A stretch of DNA of 64,000 nt from Schizochytrium sp. TIO01 (Eukaryota > Sar > Bigyra > Thraustochytrida > Thraustochytriidae): positions 1,658,247 to 1,722,246 of the forward strand of contig SMSO01000037.1 of NCBI GenBank assembly GCA_004764695.1, given 5' to 3'. This document shows positions 10,677 through 21,940 of the stretch, piece by piece. Within the stretch, counting starts at the first letter, position 1. Every line of letters begins with the position of its first letter. Position numbers and translations under genes: made by a program. Below the pieces are notes generated by a model. The model saw only the letters and a program-made list of their open reading frames with translations. It made no database searches and had not been told where the DNA came from.

Positions 10677-13600
10677 GATAGCACCTTCTTTAAGACTTGC
10701 ACTGAATCTGTCACTAAAGAATCCCAAGCGACAGCAATTGTTCAAAACTTAGACAGTACTCTCTTGAGAGAAGATGTCAAGCAAAGGCCTCTAGTTTCAC
10801 CGAATCAAGCCTACAGTTCTTTATTTCGGTTCTGCTCAAGTCCCAGGGTTCTCTTCTGCAAGAGGTCTTCTTTATCTGATACTTGATCAGAAGATGCGTA
10901 AATACACTTCAACTACAATTTGAGAATTGCCGCCCGTGCCCGTAGAGCCCCCCTCTCACCAAACATTGTCAGGTAACCACGCAACACCCTCGCTCGACTG
11001 TGCAATTGCAGAACCCAGTGCAGCCACTACAGCGAGCCAGACCGTAATGCAGCGAGCAGGAAGGATCGTTGCCGGCACCTTCAAGTTGCTTAGGACCTCA
11101 TACTACTACGCCCAGGCGGCCTCCGACGAGTAGGTAGCGCCGTGGTTCTCCAAGAAGTGCTATGAATCTATTTCTACCTAGCACTTGAAGTTTCAAGATC
11201 TAGACCGTCACTACGACTCTCAAATCCATCCTTGACGGCGCGTGCCGCTGCGGCGAACCTTTTAATACTAGTATTGCTAATGGTTATAGTTGCGGGCTCA
11301 TCAGCATGATCCTCGCGATGGGCCTGCTAGTAGGTCATCATCGTGATTTTGCCAGTGTGTTGGCAGGGCCTCTCACGATTCAACCGCGTCATGATTCACG
11401 GATAAGTCTTGCACGAAACCGTGCCACTTCAAAGGTCTGAGGGTTTTCATTTGTTATAGTCGAGCTTTCGATGTAACTTCGTGAAAAGAGGCGCGTACCT
11501 ACTAGTGAGTGAGTACTTCAAGGAACTTCAACAAGTTTCATTCAAAGTGGCGCCAGACCTGATCAGTTCAAGGTGAATTGTGACGACCTTCAAGTGACGG
11601 GCTCCAATCATGGTCTTCACTCTCAGTGGCATTTCCCTCGAGTACGCCAAAATGTACTCGCCGCACCACGGGTCTTGGCAGATTTTGCGGAACCCTTTTG
11701 CGCACGTGGACAAGGCGCTCCCAGGCTCGATATGCTAATTCAGTCGCAGAATAGGTAGGGAGGTAGTAGGGACCACCAGCACGACCATCAATACTGATTG
11801 TGTCATGCTGCACTCGGGCTGCATTCTGACTTGAGACTAAGCATGATGGCGACCAGCTTGTTGCTGCACGGATAAAGCGCCGACGCCTCGAAAAATGGAT
11901 AGTAGGTATTTTGAAGCTAGCAAGCTGATTGGATTGATTGATTTCATCGGAAAGTCTTGGAGGAGTGGACTAATAAAGAATATATGGATTACTATAGGAC
12001 CTGTTACTGAGAGGATGAACCTCAACTTCAGGTCGAAGTCCAGCGACCTGATAGACAGCAGGAGCTCAGTTGTATAATCTATAGAAGAGGGACGGAGGTC
12101 TGGATGTCACTGTGATAATGGTTATGTTGACAAATAGTTGCTCCTGTACCCCCATTTTTTGAGGGCTCTAACTCTCATTGAAGTTGTTGTACTACTGCTT
12201 GTACTTTATTAATTTATACTGAACACGTCTAGTGATGATCATGATATAAGATATGTATGTACATCGACAAGGATCCAAACGCTGGCACTCCTGTTGATTG
12301 TGCTGCAATGGTACCAAGTCCAGTTGTTACTGGAATTGATCTCAACAACAGTGACAGGACTATTGGCGTCATCCTAGTTCTTTTGCTTGATTGATGCATT
12401 TTCTCAAGAAACAGGCTTCGACCTTCATTAAATTCAACATGGCCCGCCCATCATCGAGTACAGAAAGCCTCCGCGGCTCAATTGGGTGGCCGAGGTAGAC
12501 CAGAAGAAACTGCCGGTATGGCACTCAATTATCTCAAACTCCCAGTCACATGAAAGGTACCTAGATGTACCCAGTAAAAGCGAACGAGAAGGCATGGCCA
12601 CAGTGCAGACGAAGCAAACCCGATGAGACGTCTGGCCGGCACGGGCGGCCTTGGGGACCACTCACGTGCGGACGGCGCGACAGTCGTTGTGCGAATAAGG
12701 GCCCACGCCACTGCAGGATCCTCGGCGATGGACACTGGTCAAAAGTGTACCGTCTATGTTGGAGGCACCTAGCTAGTGTCTACGTCTCAAAACCATACTG
12801 GCAAGGCCTGAGAGCCATCCAGCTGTGCTAGATGTCCTCATAGATCGCACCTATGGCCATCGCAAGTAACCTAGCCCATGAATGCAAATTGCTCAAAGAA
12901 AGCCATGCTTGCAATTGCGGGCGACCTGTACCTTTTCCAACCAAGTGAAGCAACCCTCGAAAACCTTAGATTCTGGCCTATCCGACTCACCATTCCATGC
13001 GATTCTCTGTCCCAAAGTTCTATCTGTGCTTGGCAGTGCAAGTTCTACGAAGTCGGTCCCCAGAAGAGCTTGAGGCCAGGCAAGGTGCCAGCTGTGACAC
13101 ACAACCCAGAGATCGAACGTGAAGAGCCTAGACGAGTGGCGTTCCATGCACCACCTTGCCTCAGAGTTGGGCCTTGGCGAGATTCCGCACGTGCCGCAAG
13201 AAAGTCCCATGTTACGTTGCAATTGCGTCCTCCCTTCAGACCAGACAGAGTCTGGGGCGTGGCAATACAGCGGCGTGTCCTCAGAACCTGGCCTTGTTCG
13301 CGACGGCGCCGCAGCGACGCTTCTCCGCCTTCTCGAGGGCTCAACCAGGGCTGTGCTTCGCCAAAGAGGTTGCGCTCGCAGCTTAACTGAAGCCCTGAAA
13401 TCGAGCGAGTCTGTCTTCTTGTTCCAAGCGCTCTGCCCGCAGACACCTGCGAGTTAATTATTTCATTTTATCACCGGGAACCGACTTGCGCCCGAGTGCA
13501 TGCTGCTGGCGGTGCGATGGGCAAGAGCAGCAAATGCACGAAGGGCGTCTTTAAGCTGCTGGCAATCAACTCGAACTGGACATCAGCCGTTCAAGTTGGT

Positions 13601-15481
13601 TTCACGAAGGCTTGGTTAGTTCGACACGCCAATTTTAATGCGGAGCTGAGAAAAGAAACCCGCCATCTTTTCCTCTCCTTTCTCCTTTTGGGAAGGCAGC
13701 GCGTGCAAACTGGCGCGGGACAAACCTCAACGGTCTCTTCTGTGTAATTATTTATAAATTGGGGAAACAAAAAGAAAGAAGGAATGGCCTCGAGTGCTTT
13801 GTATTGATTTTTGGGGTCTGGAGATACTTGAGGCAGAGTTGCCGCAGCCCGGGTTTCGTCACTTGCAAGATGCAAGATCCTCCAATCCCAACTGCTTTTC
13901 ATCGCCAGGGTCGGGTTGCTTGAAAACCAATCCAGTTGAAGACTGCCAGAGATTCAGAATGGAAAAGATGAAAAGGAAGGAACACCTTGGCTTTCGTTCC
14001 CTTTTTCTTATATAATAAATTTTGATTGTTTGATTTTTTTTTTTTAAAGCTCAGCTGTCTCATTTGCAGCGGTGATCTATAGAGGCGTTTGTTAAAACAG
14101 GCGACTGACTGCGAGTGAGGGATTGTTGAGAACCCTGCACGACAACCTATGTCCGCAGGAGCCCTGGCCTGTCGATGACCTTCAAGTTAGCACCAAGCTC
14201 CAGCATCGCCACTCGTGACAGCACAGCAGCAATCAATACATACCTCGAATGGAGCAATTTTCTTTAACAAGCTAGCCTACAATTCAAAGTAAATTCACGA
14301 AAAAACCATCTATGGGCGTGAACGTGTACGAGGTCAGCAAGTTCCCCGGGTGTGTCGCACATGTGTCTCAAAAGCATCTTTATAACGGCAAAAGACCATG
14401 ATCTCTGAGTTGGTATACAACCATTGATGGATTGCACATGCACAGCGTGCCAGTACAAGTAGGTACCCATTACTGACTGCTTAACGAATGCTAGCTGCGT
14501 TAAAAAATTCCAGTTTCGTAGCATTTTTTGCTTCAATTCTCTCTCGCAGCACTCGCTGTCGAGTCGATTCCAGCTCGTCGTTCCAGCGCTGTACCACAAT
14601 GATTGCCACTCGGAGTCAGCCTTGCGCCGTAAACCCGTGTTGCCACAGTGAAATAATCGCGCGGCACCTTGGATTGAGTTGGGAAACTTCCCACAGAAGT
14701 GGCGATATTCACGTGAAGAAAAGCAACACGTGAAAACGCAGCAGATCTGGGCGCGCGTTCAAAAGAGGTCCCTGTGTAGTACAGCGCGACGGCGCTTCCT
14801 AATGCTCGCTGGACCTCCTCAACGTACGAGGGGCAATCGGATTCTGCCCAAGGTTTAGAGCATTTTGCGATGGCCAACCATGCGAATCGTTTCTCTGGTC
14901 TGTGTCATGCGGGGCCATCTCTTTCAGAGACCATCGTTGGGAAACGCGGCAACGGTGCCAAGAGCCGCTATCATCGGAGTGCGGCATGCACGAAGTATGC
15001 GCGATTATTCATAGGACATGGAGCTCATTCATTCATTATTTCGAAGTTAGCTGTTCTTCATTCTCGCATTTACATGCAGCCTCTCTGACTAAGTCCGTAG
15101 AGAAGTACGTCACAGAGTTGCGGGACTGCTGGCAGAAGTGGCAGCAGGAAAGATTGTCATCGTAGAAAAAAGAGCGCAAGGGCATGATTGTGCGCAAAGG
15201 GATGGTGATGGTCACGTCCTATTACATTTAACGCCGAGGTAGCGTACGAAGTCACAGAATGGGCAGTGCACGAATGAATTTATTACTTCAGGTTCTCTCT
15301 TTATCTTTTTTGAACCAAATTGACTTGAAAGTTATAAAATAAAAAACATTATTTCTAGCTACCGTATGTATAGTATGTGTATATATAAAAGGTGAAAATT
15401 AGTCAAGTAAGAATTGTGAATGCATATTTTGGGCGTGGAGAAGTACTACTACTACAGAACACATACTGTCCACATTACCTC
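10677..15481. other. gene-poor region, nothing recognised
   Basis: Almost 4.8 kb without a frame I can support. The longest frames (for example 12878-13390 plus strand and 13045-13446 minus strand) overlap each other on opposite strands and have no recognisable motif or sensible composition. No tRNA-like or repeat structure was noticed. Small spliced genes could be missed here. Confidence 0.45.
15382..15390 (+). promoter_or_regulatory. TATA-box-like element
   Basis: TATATAAAA lies about 92 bases upstream of the ATG at 15482, a suitable spacing for a TATA box with a short 5' leader. It also argues against the upstream GTG at 15392 as a start, since that would be almost inside the TATA element. 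Confidence 0.5.
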
Positions 15482-18043
15482 ATGAGCCAAAGGCCACCAC
15501 GAAGAAGTCATTACAGAGATGCGGAGATCAAGCGACAAATTGAGAACTGGGACACCGAAGCCAAACGAAGTTGGCAACGACGCCCACTTCGCTCCATGGG
15601 CCGAGGTCAAGAAGGGTCAAGCCGAGACGAGAATGCACACAGGCGGCTCGAATTGAGCAGTGCAGAATCACTGACTCAAGTTGGCAGTGGTGCAACGAAT
15701 GCTGGCGGAGATGATGGAGAAGATGGAGAGGATGGTGAAGGCCGTGGAGGAGGAAAACTGTTCAAGAGAACCTCTGTCAGAAGACCAAGCGTTGAATCGA
15801 AAAGGGACTCAATTTCAAGGTATATGAGTTCAAAGCGCTCAAGTAAAAAAAGGATAAGCAGAGCGTCGCGGAAAACCCTCGAATTTGCAGCGACTTATGA
15901 CCCAGAGACTGCTGTTCAAGGTTATTTAAAACAAAGATCGACTGCTGGAACTGGCTGGCATAGGCGATGGTTCATCTTACATGACCACTACTTATCTTAT
16001 TCCAAGAAACGACCGCGTTCCCAGGCCGAATTTCTTGAAACTGTGCTAGGCTCTATAAACCTGTGGGCCGTTAACCAGGTCGAAGTTGAGGGGTGTGATA
16101 TGATAATCAGCCTTCGTAACCGCTCCAGAAGCTCGGATAGCTGCGTTAGTGCGGAAGACTCTGTCGCTGGCAAGTCCCGCTGGCTTGCACGCGCCTACAC
16201 CATGTTCTCCTTCTCAAAGGACGAGGTTGTACTCCGTGCGGAAAACGAAGACACAGCACAACGTTGGGTCCAGGCAATGTACTCGGGTCCTTTTGCAGGT
16301 CAAGCACAGCAAGCTTATGACGCTGAAGGCTCTAAGATGATTACAAATTTAAGTATTTCCGCCGAAGATGTGGAACGACTTGGTGTCGAGGAAGAGGAAG
16401 AAGAGGAGGATTGTGGCCTTCGAGATCCGGGACTCGCCGTGCATCGCTTACGGGTCACCATGACGCGAAAGGCAACAAAATCTCCACTGTTTGAATCCAA
16501 AAGGCTTTTCGGAACTCGAATCGCACTCGGCCGAGTACCACCCTCTGCGCGTATTCAGGTTGATATGTGCCGCATCGGCAAACCAGTAGGAATGCTTGCA
16601 TCAAAGCCCATCTCGACTTATCCCCAGCTTCCAAATGGAGCCTATCGAGTCGCAATACTTGACGCAGATATGATGCTTGATGGCGTAATTGTTCAAGTTC
16701 GTCGTGACCCACTCCACGCTTTAATGAGCGATTTAAACTCAGTTACCACGAGTGGGCTTGCTATCGTCTCTTTAAGCATCTGCATGGTTTGCATGCTGAT
16801 CGTCAAATCTAGTTTTGGTATCGTTCTAGGGTTTGCTATTCAAGCAGCAATCCTCGCTTTCCTGCTGCATCAAAATCAGGATGCAATGATTCTAGAAAAT
16901 ATCCGCATAGTGTCCATGCAAGAAGCTCTCGCAGTGGATTTAATGGCTGAACAGAACAGCAAGCTACGAAGAAATTCAAGCTCGAGGGGCTCTATGCGCC
17001 GGGGATCAATTCGACGTGAGTCCATGCTTCGGGGGCTCGGAGAAAGCTCAGCGCGCAGTATTGCCGCCGAAGACCTTGGTGATGGCGTTGAACTCACTTC
17101 TGTGGAGGAGTCTTTATTGAAGGAATTCCGTTCACGAGTATCTGATTTGTTGAATCCTCGCAAAGTACGTGATCCTTATGCCCGGGAACTCTATAGACAG
17201 TATATTTCTGAAGATTTTCGCCTGATCAGATTTTTGCGGGCGCGCAATCTTAGTCTCCGAAAAGCAGAGAAATTCTTACGCAAGTCCTTACAATGGCGCA
17301 TCGACTATGGTGCTAGCGAAATTCATCAACATTTTACGCCCCCAGAATGGATGATGGACTACTTTGGTAGTGATGATATTCTGCGTAGAATACGAAATCA
17401 CGAGGACCGCCTCCCATGGTATTTTCAAGACGAAGAAAACCACCTTTCGTTGTTTTTGCGTATAGGCCGTGTCGATTATCGAAAAACCTTCATCAAGCTA
17501 GAAGAGGATGGTGATCTCTTATTTCGTTGCGGAGTCTGGTTGTTCGAAATGCTTTTGCAGGACCTTGAAAGACACTACGAGCTAAGCGGAGGAAGGGTGG
17601 CTCCCCAAATTTCCCTTGTTCTTGACATGGAAGGCTTTCAATTGAGCAAACAGCTTCCTATCTCCACAGCACTGTCTCTTGCACGACGTTACGTGGGCAA
17701 ACTTCTCGATGGTTATCCAGAAATCTTAGCTAACATTACCATCATTAATGCTCCGTGGCTTTTCAATTCTCTTTGGACTATGTTTCAACCGTTTTTCCCG
17801 GAGCGGGTGCTATCAAAGATTTGGATTGGCGGCTCCAATAAGCGTGCGTGCCAAAAGCGTATACGTATGGTTTATAATGGTAATCAAACTCCTGTGGCTT
17901 ATGGTGGGTATCTAAAGGAAGATGAGGACCTCTTTTGTTCATCTAGAGTGCCATGCCGTGGCCCTTATTTAGAGGATGAAGGTTCTTCGCTTTTGGCTGG
18001 AGACGACGATAGTTATGGCGAATTTGGGCCACTCAATGGATGA
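15482..18043 (+). CDS. PH domain - membrane segment - CRAL-TRIO (SEC14) lipid-binding protein
   Basis: Predicted 853 residues from the first ATG. Order of parts: a basic, Ser-rich N-terminus with an acidic Gly/Asp/Glu stretch (about 75-95); a PH domain (about 144-268) with the typical GYLKQRS strand, RRWFIL and a closing helix with Trp; an acidic linker; a region of unknown fold; two adjacent hydrophobic segments (about 425-441 and 445-462) that could form a membrane hairpin; a Ser/Arg cluster with repeated R-R-x-S sites (about 496-516); the CRAL-TRIO N-terminal helices (about 563-610, with FRLIRFLRARNL); and the SEC14 lipid-binding lobe (about 635-785, with INAPWLFNSLW). SEC14-type lobes bind and exchange phosphoinositides or other hydrophobic lipids; PH domains bind phosphoinositides. 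A membrane-tethered lipid-transfer or lipid-sensing role is inferred. It is tail-to-tail with the START gene. Confidence 0.9.
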   Translation: MSQRPPRRSHYRDAEIKRQIENWDTEAKRSWQRRPLRSMGRGQEGSSRDENAHRRLELSSAESLTQVGSGATNAGGDDGEDGEDGEGRGGGKLFKRTSVRRPSVESKRDSISRYMSSKRSSKKRISRASRKTLEFAATYDPETAVQGYLKQRSTAGTGWHRRWFILHDHYLSYSKKRPRSQAEFLETVLGSINLWAVNQVEVEGCDMIISLRNRSRSSDSCVSAEDSVAGKSRWLARAYTMFSFSKDEVVLRAENEDTAQRWVQAMYSGPFAGQAQQAYDAEGSKMITNLSISAEDVERLGVEEEEEEEDCGLRDPGLAVHRLRVTMTRKATKSPLFESKRLFGTRIALGRVPPSARIQVDMCRIGKPVGMLASKPISTYPQLPNGAYRVAILDADMMLDGVIVQVRRDPLHALMSDLNSVTTSGLAIVSLSICMVCMLIVKSSFGIVLGFAIQAAILAFLLHQNQDAMILENIRIVSMQEALAVDLMAEQNSKLRRNSSSRGSMRRGSIRRESMLRGLGESSARSIAAEDLGDGVELTSVEESLLKEFRSRVSDLLNPRKVRDPYARELYRQYISEDFRLIRFLRARNLSLRKAEKFLRKSLQWRIDYGASEIHQHFTPPEWMMDYFGSDDILRRIRNHEDRLPWYFQDEENHLSLFLRIGRVDYRKTFIKLEEDGDLLFRCGVWLFEMLLQDLERHYELSGGRVAPQISLVLDMEGFQLSKQLPISTALSLARRYVGKLLDGYPEILANITIINAPWLFNSLWTMFQPFFPERVLSKIWIGGSNKRACQKRIRMVYNGNQTPVAYGGYLKEDEDLFCSSRVPCRGPYLEDEGSSLLAGDDDSYGEFGPLNG

Positions 18044-18323
18044 AGAACTCATTTCTCATTTTTTGTTAACAATTCCGCCAGTATGTCTGCGTAGACCCGA
18101 TCTGTATTTTCGCAAATGTTTTTTAGTTTTATTAATTTACTATTACTTCATGTTTCTATTTTTTCACTTAACAGAGGAGAGGAAGGAGATCTTAAAGTGT
18201 TCTTCTTTTGAATACTGTATAAAGTTTTATAACAAAACACTAATTTCTACTTTTGAATCAAAGGTATATCTAAAGATGGGCAACTAAATGTAATGGAGTT
18301 GGAGATATAAATGGTGAGTTGAC
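18044..18323. other. short convergent 3' spacer
   Basis: 280 bases between the two convergent lipid-binding genes; AT-rich, no gene. Confidence 0.6.
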
Positions 18324-19265
18324 CTACATGTCTACATGTGTCCGTGCATGCAAGAGTATTGCTGCGAAATAACTAGATGCTACGACGAGGGCCATTGCCA
18401 CATCGACAAATCTAACATCTTCCCAGATGCTCTGGTCCTGATTCATAGCAACAGCCTTCTTTTCCTGCTGAGACTTTGCTTTATTGTAAAGCTGTTGAGC
18501 TGTGTCTGACAATTTACCATTGTTATTAAGGGCGATGTGGGAGAATGCCGAGCTCGTATACGCTCGTGTCTGATATCTTCGACCCAGTTTATGAAGCTTG
18601 TCGAGATTGACCGCGAAGTTTTGCGCATTCATCTTCAGTGCTTGAGAGCCAAAGGTTCGCTGAATCCATTTAGGGACCATGTCAAGGCGCACATTAATTG
18701 AGCAATATATTCTATATGAGCATTTGTCTGAGGATGTTGGGTCTGGTTTCAGCCTAGCACAGCTTCTTACTAACGCACGGACTCGTTTGGATTGGTCTGG
18801 GGAAGGTGGAGCTAATTCATGCTCTGTAGCAAAGCTAACACGATACATTGTACCGTCAGGGGTAGTTTGCCAGTGCTCATGAGATACCACGTCTCTTGGA
18901 GCTGTAAAATACATGGACTTCATTACAATATGAGTGACTTTATTGTGGTAGTCAAACTCTTCAAGAGTGGAAATGGAATCTACGTTAGGGTCTAACTTTT
19001 TAGCAAGTGGTTTGTCCCCAAGCAATGCGACCAGTTTTGTGAGTGAAAAATCAAAGGTACCTTCTGCCCAGCACCGAAGTTCCGTAAGGTCACCATCTTT
19101 GGGCATGTAGTATTTAAACCCGCCAATTGATCCAACGAGGCGCCATTCAGGGCTTTCCTCTGAGAGTTGATTGAGCGCTTGAATTTCCTTTTCAATAATA
19201 TCTTCCTTTCCTTTGGGTAAAATTGGTTTACCCCAATCCTCCACGAATTCTCGTTGTTCGTCCAT
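18324..19265 (-). CDS. START-domain lipid-binding protein with C-terminal membrane anchor
   Basis: Predicted 313 residues, ATG start. Residues about 35-240 look like a START (StAR-related lipid transfer) domain: EWRLVGSIGGFKYYM at the beginning, then the central stretch with TAPRDVVSHEHWQ and YRVSFATEHEL, and a C-terminal helix with VPKWIQRTFGSQALK. START domains hold a sterol, phospholipid or ceramide in a hydrophobic pocket. About 45 residues further on, the protein ends in a single hydrophobic helix (about 289-308) and a very short tail, so it is probably a tail-anchored membrane protein with the START domain in the cytosol. No signal peptide or other domain is seen. The lipid cannot be predicted. 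Confidence 0.87.
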   Translation of the reverse strand: MDEQREFVEDWGKPILPKGKEDIIEKEIQALNQLSEESPEWRLVGSIGGFKYYMPKDGDLTELRCWAEGTFDFSLTKLVALLGDKPLAKKLDPNVDSISTLEEFDYHNKVTHIVMKSMYFTAPRDVVSHEHWQTTPDGTMYRVSFATEHELAPPSPDQSKRVRALVRSCARLKPDPTSSDKCSYRIYCSINVRLDMVPKWIQRTFGSQALKMNAQNFAVNLDKLHKLGRRYQTRAYTSSAFSHIALNNNGKLSDTAQQLYNKAKSQQEKKAVAMNQDQSIWEDVRFVDVAMALVVASSYFAAILLHARTHVDM

Positions 19266-20988
19266 CTTCTCCCGAAGTTCAGGATAAAGAGTTCTTTAGC
19301 TTGATTTGGTGGTGTTTGCTTGTTGCGTGCCTGTCTACTCAAAGGCGAGCTCCTACTCAAAGGCAAGCTCCGCAAGGATACTCGAGCTGTGGTAGTAACT
19401 CGTCTATTCACTTTAGAAAAAATACTGTTCTATACACGGTGCTAGCGGATTACTTCACCGCAGAGTTCTGGTAGTGCCTGTGGAGTCCAGACCCTCTCCA
19501 CGCGTGCTTGAACTCACAAAAACTGCGGAAAGGTATCTGCGGCGGTGTTAGGTACGCGCTCCGGATGGAGCAAATCTGCTTCTTTGCTCCTTTACAAAGA
19601 TCGGGTCGAACAGGCAGTGGCTCCGCTGATATGGCCCCTATAGTAGTCACCCCGACACTAATTTGCGGCCCTCTCGAGCTTTTTGAGTAGCTCTGGGCAG
19701 AGAAGCAAGCGCGGTGAGCGATGGCTATCGGAGACTGAGAACCAGAAGCAGAAGCGAAGCAGGGAGAGGTAGACTACACCTCTGGCGTCATCAGCCTCAA
19801 GGGGTCCCCGCGCAACCCAAAATAGGGTCCCCGCGGCGCGTATTTGGGGTTTCCCAGGTGGTTTCCCGTTATGGTTTCATAACTTCCAGTGTATGACGTA
19901 AGCTTACGTTCGCGCCAAAAAAGAAACGAAAAGAACTTTGAAAAGGAAAAAAAAGAAACAGTGAGAGAGAAGATCAGAAAAGACGAGTCCGAGGAATCGA
20001 TCATCCGTTCTGTGTTGGCGTCAAGAAGCATACGGCTTTGACGGGAGTTTTGCAGTGGTTTACGTTCCAAGAAGGTGAGCGTTCCGTTGAGGTTGTTTAC
20101 ATTTGGTCCGTTGCGAACAAGTGAAATGTCACGCAGTCTCAGCTGGCGAGCTTTGGCAGTAGAATTATTATCATATGAATTTTCCAGGTTCATGTTCGGG
20201 CAGGCCATCTATAAGTGTTGAAATTATTTAAAAAAAGGCTTTTGTTAATTATATATTTTATAATTTTTAAAAGTTGTTTTTTAAAATTAAAAATTAAAAC
20301 GAAAAACTTCAGAAACAACTTGAAGATCAAAATGAAATTCTGACTCGGAGTAACAACGTCGAGGAGGAGAAGCTTTGAAGTGTGCAACACCAAAACATCC
20401 TATCTTAAACACTATAGGTAGCGCTATACTATACCTTTGCGATAGGCCAGCGGAAGTATTACCACTGAAGCTTCCTGTTCGCACAAAGCTGTGATCCAGG
20501 ACTCGAGAGACTCGCATCACTTTATAAAAGGTGGTCGGCCGGCTTTGACGTGTTTCATAACATGAAGCTCTCAGACTCAGCTGCTTATCTAATGGTAATT
20601 CCTCAAATCTTGGGCTAATTCTATCATCTTCTATATAGTGGCGTAACAAAGAGGTCATTGCACCGTTTGTGAATATGAATATTTATGGACAGAGATGATA
20701 AAAATTCGTCCCATGTCTTGAAATGCAATATTAATAGGGCTCTAAACTCGAGTTGCAACATACAATTCACACCTTGAAAGAACGGCGGATTTTAAGATCA
20801 GAGTTGTTATAATCGTGGTGGAGCGTGTTATGTTAAAATGGTTTCGAAGGCGAAGACCTCTTCGCTGAATGGCGAGACCGCATCCTTTGATTAGCAGAGT
20901 TGAAGACCCTCTTCTGGAGACGTTCAAGAGCTTAACAGGAAGATTATTTTGTTTTCCTCACTTCTGCAAGTACACTCTTTCGTACCTT

Positions 20989-21012
20989 CAAGCAAGCAAG
21001 CAAGCAAGCAAG
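20989..21012. repeat. AAGC tetranucleotide repeat
   Basis: Six perfect AAGC/CAAG units in a row. Confidence 0.85.
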
Positions 21013-21837
21013 TTGATACGATATGGTCTTAGATAAGTCATAGTTATCTCCACCATACGAGCAAATCATGCTATTTAGCTCCTTCCAGTTGCTGTCTGAT
21101 TGGTCCTCTAGATCCTTCGCCACGTCAAATAACCTTGCAATTTGTTGTACACACTTTGGCAAAAGCCTCCTCCCTCCCCTCCCGTGGGATCCCTCCTCTG
21201 AAGCCCCCTTATCTTGCTGGTCCAGCCGCATTATAATAAAAGAACGAGTGGCTCTTCAATACTGCCATAGCACATCAGAAAGAACGAGCTCGCCCGCTCT
21301 GAGCTCAGCTCGATGGTTCGTCGATGGTGCCTGGAGTCCCTCCTGAGTCTGATCGTTCCAAGAGCCTTCGCCGCGGCGACGGCGTCGTCTTCCTGGGTCC
21401 TGGAGTGTGGCGATCGCTGAGTCCAGGAGCGCACATCCTTCAAAGAAAACTTTCTTTAACTTTCCTTTTTTAAACCTACCTACCGCCAGTGGTGCCTTCT
21501 TCCTCCAAAACTCTGCTGATCAATCTATTCCTAGCAACCTCAAAAGAAACTTGACCACAATCTCTAACGAGAGCTCAACAGGAGCTTTGGTTCGCTCAAG
21601 CTCAAAAGAAGTGGTCAATTCAAGTTGTAGTTGTCAACCTCTCCTCCGTGGATCAAATGCAAAAGCCGCAACTCGTCATATCGGCATCTAAATCCTCCTC
21701 CACTCCGCTACTGTGAAGGCTTCGTGCATTGTCTTTCTTGCCTAGGTAGGCCATCTTGAAGTGCTTCGTTGCGCCCGTGCGCGATGGTGCTGGTGTGCGG
21801 TTTGGATTTCGAGTTCGAGTTGCGAATTTGCATCATT

Positions 21838-21940
21838 CAAATCCAAACTCCAATTCAAAAATTCAAAAATTCAAAAATTCAAAAACTCAAAAATTCAAAA
21901 ACTCAAACTCCAACTTGAATTCAAATTCAAATTCAAAATG
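21838..21940. repeat. degenerate AATTCAAA-type minisatellite
   Basis: About 100 bases of short units built on ATTCAAAAA, with CTCAAA and AATTCA variants. Confidence 0.8.

Noticed and set aside
12878-13446. Overlapping frames of 110-170 residues on both strands
   Set aside because: They overlap in several frames, with no motif and no codon pattern.
15392-15481. N-terminal extension of the PH/CRAL-TRIO protein from GTG
   Set aside because: GTG is not a normal eukaryotic start and it abuts the TATA-like element; the ATG at 15482 is preferred.
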